Positions 1 to 8,328 of a stretch of 64,000 bases of DNA are shown here, piece by piece. Origin of the DNA: Flavobacterium akiainvivens (GTDB lineage: Bacteria > Bacteroidota > Bacteroidia > Flavobacteriales > Flavobacteriaceae); assembly GCF_001278115.1 (NCBI RefSeq), contig NZ_LIYD01000005.1, forward strand, positions 2,052,652-2,116,651, given 5' to 3'. Both the position numbers and the translations under genes were made by a program. The notes under the pieces are model-generated. The model was not told where the DNA came from. It saw only the letters and a program-made list of their open reading frames with translations, and searched no databases. How positions within the stretch are numbered: the stretch's first letter is position 1; each line of letters begins with the position of its first letter.

Positions 1-169
1 ATAAAATTAAACTTATGTGAGCTGCGGAACAATATGAAAAACTATGCAGAAAGCTGAAATACAGTATTTTAAAACGATTGTTTCTAATATTTAAAAGTAA
101 CGTTTTAGTAACCTTACTTTTGCCAAACCTCGCTTTTTCCTGCTTTTTACCTCATTACCAAAAAATCAT

Positions 170-204
170 AAAACGGCTGTAAAGCCTTTATTTACAACCG
201 TTTT
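170..204 (-). terminator. Putative terminator of the toxin-antitoxin operon
   Basis: Two 14-nt arms (170-183 and 191-204) pair with a single mismatch around a 7-nt loop. Read on the minus strand, the arm is followed by a T-rich stretch. It lies 54 bp past the toxin stop codon, so it probably ends the minus-strand toxin-antitoxin transcript. Positions 1-169 contain no convincing gene. Confidence 0.5.
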
Positions 205-257
205 GCCTGTTATTAATCTTTGATGTATTTTTACTGAAACTTTATTTTAAAAGTATC

Positions 258-539
258 TTATTTATCAGAATAATGCCCTAAAGCAGACACAATAGTTACA
301 GTAACCACAGCCTCTACTACAGAGTAAATAAGTCTATCCTTTTGGTTTATTCTCCTTGACCAATAACCGGCAAGTTCATGCTTTAACTGTTCGGGCTGGC
401 CAGTACCTTCATAAGGGTGTTCGGATAATTCAATAAAAAGCATTTCAATTTTTTTGATGTTGGCTTTATTGCCGGATTTGAAATGCTTCTCCAAATCTTT
501 TTCTGCCTTAGGCGTTACTTCAACCCTAAACTTCCCCAT
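258..539 (-). CDS. Txe/YoeB family toxin (mRNA endonuclease)
   Basis: This 93-residue protein has the size and layout of YoeB toxins, which bind the ribosomal A site and cut mRNA. Family hallmarks are visible: the GTGQPEQLKHEL segment (about 46-57), the SRRI run near 62-65, DRLIYSV (about 69-75), and a C-terminal GHYSDK that supplies the conserved His-Tyr pair. The ATG at 537-539 lies inside the upstream antitoxin reading frame, with a 25-nt overlap, which is typical of translational coupling in such modules. The family call is strong from sequence; activity is inferred. Confidence 0.88.
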   Translation of the reverse strand: MGKFRVEVTPKAEKDLEKHFKSGNKANIKKIEMLFIELSEHPYEGTGQPEQLKHELAGYWSRRINQKDRLIYSVVEAVVTVTIVSALGHYSDK

Positions 540-730
540 ACATCATCAGGATTAACTTCCTTTTTCTTCTTGCTCGCGGCAGATTTTTTAACCATGGCTA
601 CAAACTCGGGGTCATAAGGTGTTTCAATTACCTCTACCCCTTTGCTTTCTTTGGTAAAAAACTCAAGCATAGACAGCAATGCCTTACCGGCCTTGGTGCG
701 CTCGTTTATTTTTAAGGTTATTGTTGTCAT
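515..730 (-). CDS. Antitoxin of the YoeB-type module
   Basis: A 71-residue protein encoded just upstream of, and overlapping, the YoeB-like toxin. The N-terminus (TTITLKINERTKAGKALL) looks like a short beta strand plus helix. A lysine-rich linker around 50-57 (SAASKKKKE) leads to a short acidic/hydrophobic tail ending WGSLGLK that could wrap the toxin. It does not look like a classical YefM/Phd antitoxin, whose N-terminus is different, so the antitoxin role rests on position, size and overlap. It probably binds DNA and represses its own operon, as type II antitoxins usually do. Confidence 0.72.
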   Translation of the reverse strand: MTTITLKINERTKAGKALLSMLEFFTKESKGVEVIETPYDPEFVAMVKKSAASKKKKEVNPDDVWGSLGLK

Positions 731-748
731 ACTCCTGATTTATAACTA

Positions 749-756
749 CAAAAATA
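749..756 (-). promoter_or_regulatory. -7 promoter element of the toxin-antitoxin operon
   Basis: Read on the minus strand the sequence is TATTTTTG, an exact match to the Bacteroidota -7 consensus TAnnTTTG, 18 bp before the antitoxin ATG. No clear -33 TTTG was seen at the expected spacing. Confidence 0.45.
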
Positions 757-811
757 CAAAAACAAACTGTAAAGATTTAGTACCTTTACGGCCTTATTTT
801 TCTTCACATAA

Positions 812-1813
812 ATGAAAAAAACTAAAATAGCCATTAACGGTTTCGGGCGCATAGGCCGCAACCTGTTCCGGCTGCTTATAAACCACCCCGCCATAGAGGT
901 GGCCGCCGTAAACGACATTGCCGATGCCCGCACCATGGCGCACCTGCTTAAGTATGACAGCATACACGGCATCCTTCAGCACGAAGTTCATCACACCGAA
1001 GACAGCCTTATTATAGATGGTAAACCCGTGCCGTTTATTCGCCAGAAAAGCGTTCAGGATATTAACTGGGCGCAATATGATATTGACATAGTAATTGAAT
1101 CAACCGGGCGCTTTAAAACGCTTGACGATGCACAGCAGCATTTGGATTCGGGCGCAAAACGGGTTATTCTTTCTGCCCCGCCGGAAGACGACCGCATTAA
1201 AACCATTGTTTTGGGCGTAAACGAACATATACTTGATGGTACCGAGCTTGTAATTTCTAACGCCAGCTGTACCACAAACAACGCCGCACCCATGATGAAA
1301 ATCATAAACGACCTATGCGGTATTGAGCAGGCGTATATTACAACAGTACACTCATATACGACCGACCAGAGCCTGCACGACCAGCCGCATAAAGACCTGC
1401 GCCGTGCCCGTGGCGCTGCCCAAAGCATTGTGCCCACTACAACGGGGGCTGCCAAGGCGCTGACCAAGATTTTCCCGCAGTTTGTGGGCAAAATAGGCGG
1501 CGGTGGCATACGCGTGCCGGTACCCGATGGTTCGCTTACTGATATTACCTGCTATGTAAGCCGCGAGGTGAGCATTGAAGAGATAAACGCAGCCTTTAAG
1601 ACGGCATCGCAAAACGGGCTTACCGGCATCCTGGCCTATACCGAAGACCCTATAGTATCGGTAGATGTGCTGGGCAACCGCCATTCGTGCCTGTTTGACG
1701 CACAACTTACATCGGTCATAGACAAAATGGTAAAGGTTGTGGGCTGGTATGATAACGAGATTGGCTATTCGTCAAGGATTATAGATTTGATTATGTACAC
1801 GAGCAGGGGGTAA
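812..1813 (+). CDS. gap: Glyceraldehyde-3-phosphate dehydrogenase
   Basis: A 333-residue phosphorylating GAPDH, which converts glyceraldehyde-3-phosphate to 1,3-bisphosphoglycerate with NAD in glycolysis and gluconeogenesis. The Rossmann motif NGFGRIGR is at 9-16 and Asp35 fits NAD preference. The active-site stretch SNASCTTN places the catalytic cysteine at Cys153, with the partner His180 in TTVHSYT. The C-terminal WYDNEIGYS is present. Length is standard for the family. A TACCTTTA sequence (781-788), one base off the TAnnTTTG promoter word, lies 23 bp upstream of the ATG. It is a single-gene unit closed by a strong terminator. Confidence 0.97.
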   Translation: MKKTKIAINGFGRIGRNLFRLLINHPAIEVAAVNDIADARTMAHLLKYDSIHGILQHEVHHTEDSLIIDGKPVPFIRQKSVQDINWAQYDIDIVIESTGRFKTLDDAQQHLDSGAKRVILSAPPEDDRIKTIVLGVNEHILDGTELVISNASCTTNNAAPMMKIINDLCGIEQAYITTVHSYTTDQSLHDQPHKDLRRARGAAQSIVPTTTGAAKALTKIFPQFVGKIGGGGIRVPVPDGSLTDITCYVSREVSIEEINAAFKTASQNGLTGILAYTEDPIVSVDVLGNRHSCLFDAQLTSVIDKMVKVVGWYDNEIGYSSRIIDLIMYTSRG

Positions 1814-1842
1814 TTTACCAACTCTGCTTTTAAATAACAAGT

Positions 1843-1878
1843 TGCCTGACGAAATGCTGATTTTGTCGGGCATTTTTT
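1843..1878 (+). terminator. Rho-independent terminator after gap
   Basis: A 13-bp stem (1843-1855 with 1860-1872, two G-U pairs) with a GCTG loop is followed directly by six T. Confidence 0.9.
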
Positions 1879-1953
1879 ATTATTTTGCCAATTACAGGCA
1901 CACACTATTTATTTTTTCCTTAAATTGGTAGAACCAAATCTTTTAAAAAGCAT

Positions 1954-3726
1954 ATGAGCCAAATAACCCGATTATTTGATTTTCCGTATTACCAGCTTGA
2001 GAAATACAACCTTGAGAAAGCGCTTGTTACAAAGCATGGCGAAGAATGGGTGGCTACCTCAACGCAGGAGTATATAGACCAGGCCAATACTTTTAGCCGT
2101 GGCCTGCTGCGCCTGGGCATTAAAAAAGACGATAAGATTGCCGTTATATCGCACAACAACCGCACCGAGTGGAATATTGCCGATATAGGCATATTGCAAA
2201 CGGGTGCGCAAAACGTGCCGGTATACCCTACCATATCTGAAGATGATATTGAATATATACTTAACCACAGCAACTCGCAATATGTTATTGTAAGCAACCA
2301 GGAACTGTTTGACAAGGTTAGTGCCATAAGAGGCAAGGTTGCAGGCCTTAAGGACATTTATTCGTTTGAAGAAGTGCCCGGCTGCAAAAACTGGAAAGAA
2401 ATACTGGAACTTGGCAAAGACACGTCTAACCAAAGCGAGGTGGACAGCATTAAGCAAACCATTGGTACCGATGACCTTGCCACCATTATATACACTTCGG
2501 GCACTACAGGAAGGCCCAAGGGCGTAATGCTTTCGCATAAAAACATTGTGAGTAATGTACTGATGAGCGAAGAGCGCGTGCCGTTTGAAAAGGGCCAGAG
2601 CGTGGCACTGAGCTTCCTCCCCGTGTGCCACATTTATGAGCGCATGATACTGTACATTTACCAGTATGTGGGGGTTAGCATTTATTTTGCCGAAAGCATT
2701 GAAAAGGTAAGCGCTAATATTAAGGAGGTTAAGCCGCACGTTATTACGGCTGTGCCGCGCCTGCTGGAAAAAGTGTACGATGCCATTATTGCCAAAGGCT
2801 CTGACCTTACCGGCATTAAACGCAAACTGTTCTTTTGGGCGGTTGATGTGGGCCAGGCTTATGAGCCGTATGGTGCAAACGGCGTTTGGTATGGCTTTAA
2901 GTTATGGATAGCCCGCAAACTGATTTTCAGCAAGTGGAAAGCCGGCCTTGGCGGAAATTTAGGCCTTATGGTTAGCGGCAGCGCTGCCATACAGCCACGC
3001 CTTGCCCGTGTATTTGCAGCCGCTGAAATTCCGGTAATGGAGGGCTACGGCCTTACCGAAACATCGCCCGTTATAGCGGTTAACGACCAGCGCAACCACG
3101 GCTTTAAAGTGGGTACTGTGGGCAGGCCGCTTAAAGGCGTAGAGGTTAAAATTGCACAGGACGGCGAGATACTGACCAAGAGCGACAGCGTAATGATGGG
3201 TTACTATAACGACCCTGAAAAAACGGCCGAGGTTATTACCGACGGCTACTTCCACACGGGAGATATTGGCGAGGTAGACAAAGACGGTTTCCTTAAAATA
3301 ACCGACCGCAAGAAAGAGATGTTTAAAACCAGCGGCGGTAAGTATATTGCCCCCCAGCTGCTTGAAAATGCCATGAAGCAAAGCCGCTTTATAGAGCAGG
3401 TTATGGTAATAGGCGATGGCGAAAAGATGCCTGCAGCCTTTATACAGCCTGATTTTGCCTTTGTTAAGCAATGGGCGCAGCGCAAAGGGCTAAGTGTTGA
3501 CAGCAACGAGCAAATTGCCCAAAGCAAAGAAGTGCACGACCGCATACAGGAGGAAGTAGATGCCGTAAACAAGAAATTTGGCCACTGGGAGCAGGTTAAG
3601 AAATTTGAAATTACGCCCGATGTATGGAGCGTAGAGGGCGGTGAAATGACACCTACCCTAAAACTGAAGCGAAAAGCAGTAAAAGAAAAGTACCAGAAAC
3701 TGTATGACAAGATATATCGTGAGTAG
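1954..3726 (+). CDS. Long-chain fatty acid-CoA ligase (AMP-forming)
   Basis: A 590-residue adenylate-forming enzyme that activates fatty acids to acyl-CoA through an acyl-AMP, the step feeding the beta-oxidation operon 6 kb downstream. The P-loop IIYTSGTTGRPKGVML (about 178-193) is complete. GYGLTETSP (364-372) is motif A5, and GYFHTGDIGEVDKDG followed by ITDRKKEMFKTSGGKYIAP (431-467) covers the hinge. The C-terminal lysine region TPTLKLKRK carries the expected catalytic Lys. Length matches the FadD15/FAA1 subgroup found widely in Bacteroidota. It is a single gene followed by a terminator. Chain-length specificity cannot be read from sequence. Confidence 0.94.
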   Translation: MSQITRLFDFPYYQLEKYNLEKALVTKHGEEWVATSTQEYIDQANTFSRGLLRLGIKKDDKIAVISHNNRTEWNIADIGILQTGAQNVPVYPTISEDDIEYILNHSNSQYVIVSNQELFDKVSAIRGKVAGLKDIYSFEEVPGCKNWKEILELGKDTSNQSEVDSIKQTIGTDDLATIIYTSGTTGRPKGVMLSHKNIVSNVLMSEERVPFEKGQSVALSFLPVCHIYERMILYIYQYVGVSIYFAESIEKVSANIKEVKPHVITAVPRLLEKVYDAIIAKGSDLTGIKRKLFFWAVDVGQAYEPYGANGVWYGFKLWIARKLIFSKWKAGLGGNLGLMVSGSAAIQPRLARVFAAAEIPVMEGYGLTETSPVIAVNDQRNHGFKVGTVGRPLKGVEVKIAQDGEILTKSDSVMMGYYNDPEKTAEVITDGYFHTGDIGEVDKDGFLKITDRKKEMFKTSGGKYIAPQLLENAMKQSRFIEQVMVIGDGEKMPAAFIQPDFAFVKQWAQRKGLSVDSNEQIAQSKEVHDRIQEEVDAVNKKFGHWEQVKKFEITPDVWSVEGGEMTPTLKLKRKAVKEKYQKLYDKIYRE

Positions 3727-3857
3727 ATTTTTGGATTGTTCGATTATTAGATGATCCGACAGCCATTTAAAAGTACCTACCAGCCTTCGGGCTGGTTTTT
3801 TTATTCCATAATACAAGGTCGAAGAATCCAAAAATCCAATCATCGAACAATCTAATT
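3727..3857. repeat. Inverted AT-rich word repeats after the acyl-CoA ligase stop
   Basis: Immediately after the stop codon come the words TTTTTGGATTGTTCGATTA (3728-3746). At 3821-3857 the reverse complement of the same words occurs (AATCCAAAAATCCAATCATC then GAACAATCTAATT). The two arms bracket the terminator. The same family recurs at 9833, 34268, 44853 and 45116. Confidence 0.7.
3779..3802 (+). terminator. Terminator after the acyl-CoA ligase
   Basis: ACCAGCC pairs with GGCTGGT (3779-3785 with 3790-3796) and is followed by a run of T. It sits inside a larger pair of inverted word repeats (3727-3857). Confidence 0.85.
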
Positions 3858-3947
3858 ACCAAATCAACAATTGTTAAAAATTTAACGCAACCCTTTAACA
3901 TAACCGGCATCTAAGTAAAAAAACCAATCACTTTATTATTGCTTGTT

Positions 3948-5504
3948 ATGAAAAAAACCTTACTATCGCTACTGTGCATGCCATTTTTGGCTGCGGCACA
4001 GGCCGGCTCTTTTGACACCTCTTTTGCTGTTACCGGTAAAAAAACAGAGTACGTCCAGCAACACCTTACCCGAGGTTACCGCATTGCCGTGCTGCCCGAT
4101 GGCGCTATACTTACCGCCGGGATTAATTATGTGCCGAGTGAAGGCGTTTCTTTCCTTGGCGGTTTTGTGAGCAAACACCTTGAAAACGGCGATATAGACA
4201 CCTCTTTTGGCAACAACGGCATTACGTATTTTGCTAATCCCAGCAGTTTAAACTGTTTTATAACCGGGCTTAAAGTACAGCCGGACGGTAAAATTTTAGT
4301 AAGCGGCTCTATAAACGGCGAGGGAGAGCTAAGGCGCTTAAAAGCAGACGGTTCGCCCGATACTGCTTTTGGCAACAACGGGGTGGTACAGGTAGCACCG
4401 CAGCATGTGGGCTGTATGGCGCTGGCCCCTGACGGTAAGATTATTGCCTTAGGCCAGTACTGGAACGGCCAGATAAACGTATACAAAATATGCCGCTACA
4501 AAGCCAATGGCAGTATCGACACCGGCTTTGGCACTAACGGTATTGTGTATGCTGATGTTACCGATTATAAGTTTGATATTGCTACTGATGTTGTAGTGCA
4601 GCCTGATAATAAAATTGTTATATCTGGCAAATCATACCTTAACCTTGAAAATGGCGTGGTTAGCCGTTTTAACGAAGACGGCAGCCCTGACACCACATTT
4701 GCTAATAACGGTGTGGCTATTGTTGCACTTTCGCCCGACCAGGGTAACGGTTCGCTTGAAACCATAGCGCTGCAACCTGACGGCAAAATTGTGGCGGCGG
4801 GCTATGCCATAGGGCTTTTTGGCACCGGGGGCTTTAACTCAACCAACCCGGCTGTGGCGAGGCTAAATGTTGATGGCAGTATAGATACCGGCTTCGGTAC
4901 AGACGGAAAAATAGTACTGCCCACTGTGTTTAATGCTAACGACCAGTTTAAGTGCCTGCACCTGCAAGGCGATGGCAAAATACTGGCCGGTGGCAATGCA
5001 GCCTACCCTTTTCCGTACCTGCGCACCTACCACTACCTTACACGGTTTACCAGCAATGGCGAAGTAGACGAAACCTTTGGCGATGAAGGCAAATTGGTTC
5101 ATGATTTTACGGGTAATAACGGCGATTACATGAATTATCTGGAAGACATATCCCAAATGGCAGACGGACGTATTGTTACCGCAGGCTTTAGCGGGATAGA
5201 TATGTACTATGAAATGAAAATGATTATATGCCGCTTTAAAAATGACGATACCGTGGGTATACAAAGCCTGGAAGCACCTGCATTTACAATACATCCTAAC
5301 CCGGCAACTGACATTATAAACATAGCATTACCCGCAGGCAGCTGTGCTGCGCAGCTGTATAACCTGCAGGGGCAACTGGTACTTAACCAGCCTCGCGAAG
5401 GCTTTACGGGCAGCATATCGCTTAGCGGGCTTGCAGCGGGCAGCTATATCCTGAACCTGGCTACTGACAGCGGTACGGCATCGCACAAAATTATAAAGCT
5501 GTAG
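3948..5504 (+). CDS. Secreted delta-60 repeat protein with type IX sorting domain
   Basis: The likely start is the ATG at 3948, which begins a clean signal peptide (MKKTLLSLLCMPFLAAAQA), giving about 518 residues. The body is a series of delta-60 repeats, each with the words LQPDGKI and DGSIDTGFGTNG, probably a beta-propeller-like extracellular fold. After about residue 435 a type A type IX secretion sorting domain begins (FTIHPNPATDIINIALP), continues through LYNLQGQLVLNQ, and ends SHKIIKL. The product should be exported by Sec, pass the outer membrane through the Por/T9SS, and be released or anchored at the surface. Its ligand is unknown. T9SS genes are not in this window. Confidence 0.9.
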   Translation: MKKTLLSLLCMPFLAAAQAGSFDTSFAVTGKKTEYVQQHLTRGYRIAVLPDGAILTAGINYVPSEGVSFLGGFVSKHLENGDIDTSFGNNGITYFANPSSLNCFITGLKVQPDGKILVSGSINGEGELRRLKADGSPDTAFGNNGVVQVAPQHVGCMALAPDGKIIALGQYWNGQINVYKICRYKANGSIDTGFGTNGIVYADVTDYKFDIATDVVVQPDNKIVISGKSYLNLENGVVSRFNEDGSPDTTFANNGVAIVALSPDQGNGSLETIALQPDGKIVAAGYAIGLFGTGGFNSTNPAVARLNVDGSIDTGFGTDGKIVLPTVFNANDQFKCLHLQGDGKILAGGNAAYPFPYLRTYHYLTRFTSNGEVDETFGDEGKLVHDFTGNNGDYMNYLEDISQMADGRIVTAGFSGIDMYYEMKMIICRFKNDDTVGIQSLEAPAFTIHPNPATDIINIALPAGSCAAQLYNLQGQLVLNQPREGFTGSISLSGLAAGSYILNLATDSGTASHKIIKL

Positions 5505-5518
5505 GTATTAGTTATAAG

Positions 5519-5588
5519 AGCCACTAATTTCACGAATCTGCACTAATATATTTTGTGTACATTCGTGAAATTAGTGGCTTTCTTTTTT
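5519..5588 (+). terminator. Long hairpin terminator made from the CACGAAT repeat word
   Basis: A perfect 19-bp stem (5519-5537 with 5561-5579) surrounds a 23-nt loop and is followed by TTCTTTTTT. The arms read AGCCACTAATTTCACGAAT and its complement, a word also seen singly at 24046-24081 and 55369-55396. Confidence 0.85.
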
Positions 5589-5602
5589 AAATCAATTCCT
5601 CT

Positions 5603-6355
5603 ATGAAAAAACTGTGGTTGCTTGTTGCGTTTGTTGCCCTTGGCTCACTTGCCGTAATGGGCTATGAGGATGCTGCCAATGATTACATTAGCTACACCGC
5701 CAACCTTTCTCAAGAAAAAGTAATCCTGTATTATAAAGATGCTGGCGGCAAACGCATAAAAAGTTTGGGCAACCTTAAAAAGCATGTGGAGGCAAGCGGA
5801 CAAACACTGCTTTTTGCCATGAACGGCGGCATGTACAGCCCCAAACGTGAGCCTGTGGGCTTGTATATAGAAGATTTTAAAACCCTTTCCCCTGCCGATA
5901 CAGCTTCCGGTAAGGGTAATTTTTACCTGAAGCCTAACGGTATTTTTTACATTGACGGCAAAGGTAAGGCGGGCATTAGTAAAACGGAAGATTTTAAGCC
6001 TGCCAACAACATAAAGTACGCCACACAAAGCGGCCCCATGCTGGTTATAAACGGCGCTATACACCCGGCGTTTAAAGAAGGTTCAGATAATGTGAACATC
6101 CGCAACGGGGTGGGCATACTGCCCGATGGCAGCATACTGTTGTGCATGAGCAAAGAGAAAGTCAATTTTTATGACTTTGCTCAATATTTTAAAAACAAAG
6201 GATGTAAAAATGCCTTATATTTAGATGGTTATGTAAGCCGCACCTATGCTCCATCTGAAAAATGGGAACAAACAGACGGCAACTTTGGCGTGATAATAGG
6301 TGTTATAAAACACAGATATGAAATGGTTACTCCTCTTACTGCTTGTACCCTTTAG
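5603..6355 (+). CDS. Phosphodiester glycosidase family (NAGPA/DUF2233) exported protein
   Basis: A 250-residue protein with an N-terminal hydrophobic signal (MKKLWLLVAFVALGSLAVMG). The NAGPA-domain motifs appear in order: FAMNGGMY (about 71-78), KPNGIFYIDG, ATQSGPMLVING, RNGVGILPDGS and NALYLDG (about 213-219). The family includes the enzyme that uncovers mannose-6-phosphate by removing GlcNAc from a phosphodiester. Bacterial members are periplasmic or surface proteins with mostly untested substrates. Its last 38 nt overlap the next gene, suggesting coupled translation. Confidence 0.85.
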   Translation: MKKLWLLVAFVALGSLAVMGYEDAANDYISYTANLSQEKVILYYKDAGGKRIKSLGNLKKHVEASGQTLLFAMNGGMYSPKREPVGLYIEDFKTLSPADTASGKGNFYLKPNGIFYIDGKGKAGISKTEDFKPANNIKYATQSGPMLVINGAIHPAFKEGSDNVNIRNGVGILPDGSILLCMSKEKVNFYDFAQYFKNKGCKNALYLDGYVSRTYAPSEKWEQTDGNFGVIIGVIKHRYEMVTPLTACTL

Positions 6356-6770
6356 CCTCCTGGCACAAATTGGCCCTAACAATACCGTGAGTGGCAACAA
6401 TGTGCTTTTTAGCGGCACGGTATACCTTGACAGCGTTGCGATTGACATCAACAAAACGTTTCTTGACCCTGATAATATACAATCTATATCGTTTGGTGTT
6501 GCAAGCCAGGACAGTATTCAGGGTGCGCCAAAAGCCGTGTATATTAGCCGCAAGGTGCCTTCCCCGTTAACAAAACTCAGCACTGTGTATGTAAAAGATT
6601 CTGTACACGTAAAATTTTTGGTAGACGACAGCTATATAGAAAAACCGGAGGAATACCTTATAGAAACAAGCTGTATAAAAAGTGTTTCGGTTTTAGATAA
6701 TACTAAGGGCGTTACACACAACCCGCCCTCAATAATTTTACACATTACCACCCGGAAAGAAAAGGAATGA
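6318..6770 (+). CDS. Exported protein of unknown function
   Basis: A 150-residue protein starting inside the end of the phosphodiester glycosidase gene. A signal peptide (MKWLLLLLLVPFSLLAQ) is clear. The mature part is rich in beta-prone residues, with one cysteine in ETSCIKSVSVLD, and ends in a charged tail RKEKE. I do not recognise a family. The overlap with the upstream gene suggests that the two exported proteins are made together. Unknown function, but very likely a real gene. Confidence 0.7.
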   Translation: MKWLLLLLLVPFSLLAQIGPNNTVSGNNVLFSGTVYLDSVAIDINKTFLDPDNIQSISFGVASQDSIQGAPKAVYISRKVPSPLTKLSTVYVKDSVHVKFLVDDSYIEKPEEYLIETSCIKSVSVLDNTKGVTHNPPSIILHITTRKEKE

Positions 6771-6810
6771 GCATTAAAACACTATATTTAGCGTAACAAA
6801 CCAGTGATTT

Positions 6811-7329
6811 ATGAAACGTTTTTTAACCATAGCCGCTATAGTGCTTATTCCGTTTGCGGGCATATATCTGTATGGTGCCATGCCTGGTAATATTTTTACC
6901 GAAACCGCCCTTAAAAACTACGAGCGGGAGGCCGTTAGCAATAAAAGCTTCATTATTTTTACTCCCAATACAAAGGACTATGCCGGTCAATGTGCAGAGG
7001 AAGACAAGCGGGGTATACGTTACCCAGGCAAGGCAGCCTATGCACTACTGCACAGCCAGAATTATTTTTCACCCGGCAAAAGGCTTGCAGCCACCCAGAT
7101 GGAGGAACTGCTTACGCTGCTTAACGACAGCGCTTCTTATGACTGGGGCGAACTGGGCACACCAGAGGTGCACTACTATTTTACTTTTCATGATAATGCC
7201 GATAAATGTATAGGTGTAACCACCATAGACCTTTTAGGCCAGACCTACTCCTACCCGCCTACGGCCCATATGAAATGGGGCCTTTTAAATAAGATGGACA
7301 GGGTAAAACAGATAATTGACCAAAAATAG
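6811..7329 (+). CDS. Small membrane-anchored or exported protein, unknown function
   Basis: A 172-residue protein with an N-terminal hydrophobic segment (about 4-24, FLTIAAIVLIPFAGIYLYG) that could be a signal anchor. The rest is soluble, with two cysteines (in GQCAEEDKR and DKCIGVTT). No known motif was recognised. TATATTTA at 6783-6790, one base off the TAnnTTTG promoter word, lies 20 bp upstream, so it may have its own promoter. Confidence 0.65.
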   Translation: MKRFLTIAAIVLIPFAGIYLYGAMPGNIFTETALKNYEREAVSNKSFIIFTPNTKDYAGQCAEEDKRGIRYPGKAAYALLHSQNYFSPGKRLAATQMEELLTLLNDSASYDWGELGTPEVHYYFTFHDNADKCIGVTTIDLLGQTYSYPPTAHMKWGLLNKMDRVKQIIDQK

Positions 7330-7377
7330 TTGTGTCCCGGCGCTATAATTTTTACTTTCGCTACAAATCACCAATAA

Positions 7378-8328
7378 ATGAAACGCCTTTTACCCCTACT
7401 CTTCATTGCCCTGTGCCTTACCGCCTGCAATAACGAAACCATTATCGCCAACGATGCTATTGATGCCAAAACGCGCAACATTATAAAGCAAAAGAACGAC
7501 AGTATTATGCTGGGCCTTAAAACAGGCAGCCAGCGTATTTTTAAAAACATTGCTACTGAGTATTTTATGAATAATATTCAGGTGCAAACCAAAAACCTGT
7601 ACAGGGCCCTGCGCCGCCTTGACGGCTATAAGGTATATGACCAGTATGAGGTTAGCGGTAAAAAAGCGTTTGACCTGGTGCACATCCCCAACGAAAAGAA
7701 ACGTTACACCTACAGCTATACCGCCGGGGCTGCAACCAGCTTTGTGTGCATTATGGAACTTGAAATGGGCAAAGACACCGGCGCCGTAGCCGCCATGTAT
7801 GCCCTTGTTGACAATCAGTGGAAACTGGACCGCCTTGATGCCTTTATGCTTACCGCAGACGGAAAAACGGCTATTGAACTGTATGAGGAAGGCAAGAAAG
7901 CCGAGAAAGCAGGCAACACTTATGAATGTGTATATTATGCGGCCAATGCCGCGCAAATGATAGAAACCTATAAAAATACCGGCTTTGAGCCTGATAATGC
8001 CCGGAAAATCATCCTGTTTAAAAAGAATATTGAAAACCAGCTGATTGATTTTCCGTATACGCTGGAAAATGTGCCCGGAAAACCGGTACTGACAGGCATT
8101 TTTACGCAGCCACGCGAGGGTGGTAAATTCCACTACGCTATTAGCTATGAAACCAAGACCCCGGTTAGCAACCTGGCTGCCCTTAGCAAGGAGTATGACC
8201 TGGTTAAGGCCGAGGTTAAAAAGGTGTTTAGTGGCATTAACTTTGACAAGAGCCTGTATGAGTTTAAGGCACTTAATATTGATGCCGCAGAAGACCGCAT
8301 TACAGACTCATACATTTTTACATACTAA
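7378..8328 (+). CDS. Lipoprotein of unknown function
   Basis: A 316-residue protein with a lipoprotein signal (LPLLFIALCLTAC, lipidated Cys17). The mature chain is mixed alpha/beta with no motif I can name. A segment near 165-200 (ELYEEGKKAEKAGNTYECVY) looks like a TPR-type helical pair. A good promoter candidate lies upstream: TTG at 7330-7332, a 20-bp gap, then TACTTTCG at 7353-7360. The stop codon overlaps the ATG of kptA (TAATG), so the two are probably co-transcribed although their functions seem unrelated. Confidence 0.72.
   Translation: MKRLLPLLFIALCLTACNNETIIANDAIDAKTRNIIKQKNDSIMLGLKTGSQRIFKNIATEYFMNNIQVQTKNLYRALRRLDGYKVYDQYEVSGKKAFDLVHIPNEKKRYTYSYTAGAATSFVCIMELEMGKDTGAVAAMYALVDNQWKLDRLDAFMLTADGKTAIELYEEGKKAEKAGNTYECVYYAANAAQMIETYKNTGFEPDNARKIILFKKNIENQLIDFPYTLENVPGKPVLTGIFTQPREGGKFHYAISYETKTPVSNLAALSKEYDLVKAEVKKVFSGINFDKSLYEFKALNIDAAEDRITDSYIFTY

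Noticed and set aside
1..257. Possible small gene after the TACTTTTG word at 115-122
   Set aside because: No reading frame of useful length follows; the region mostly holds the toxin operon terminator.
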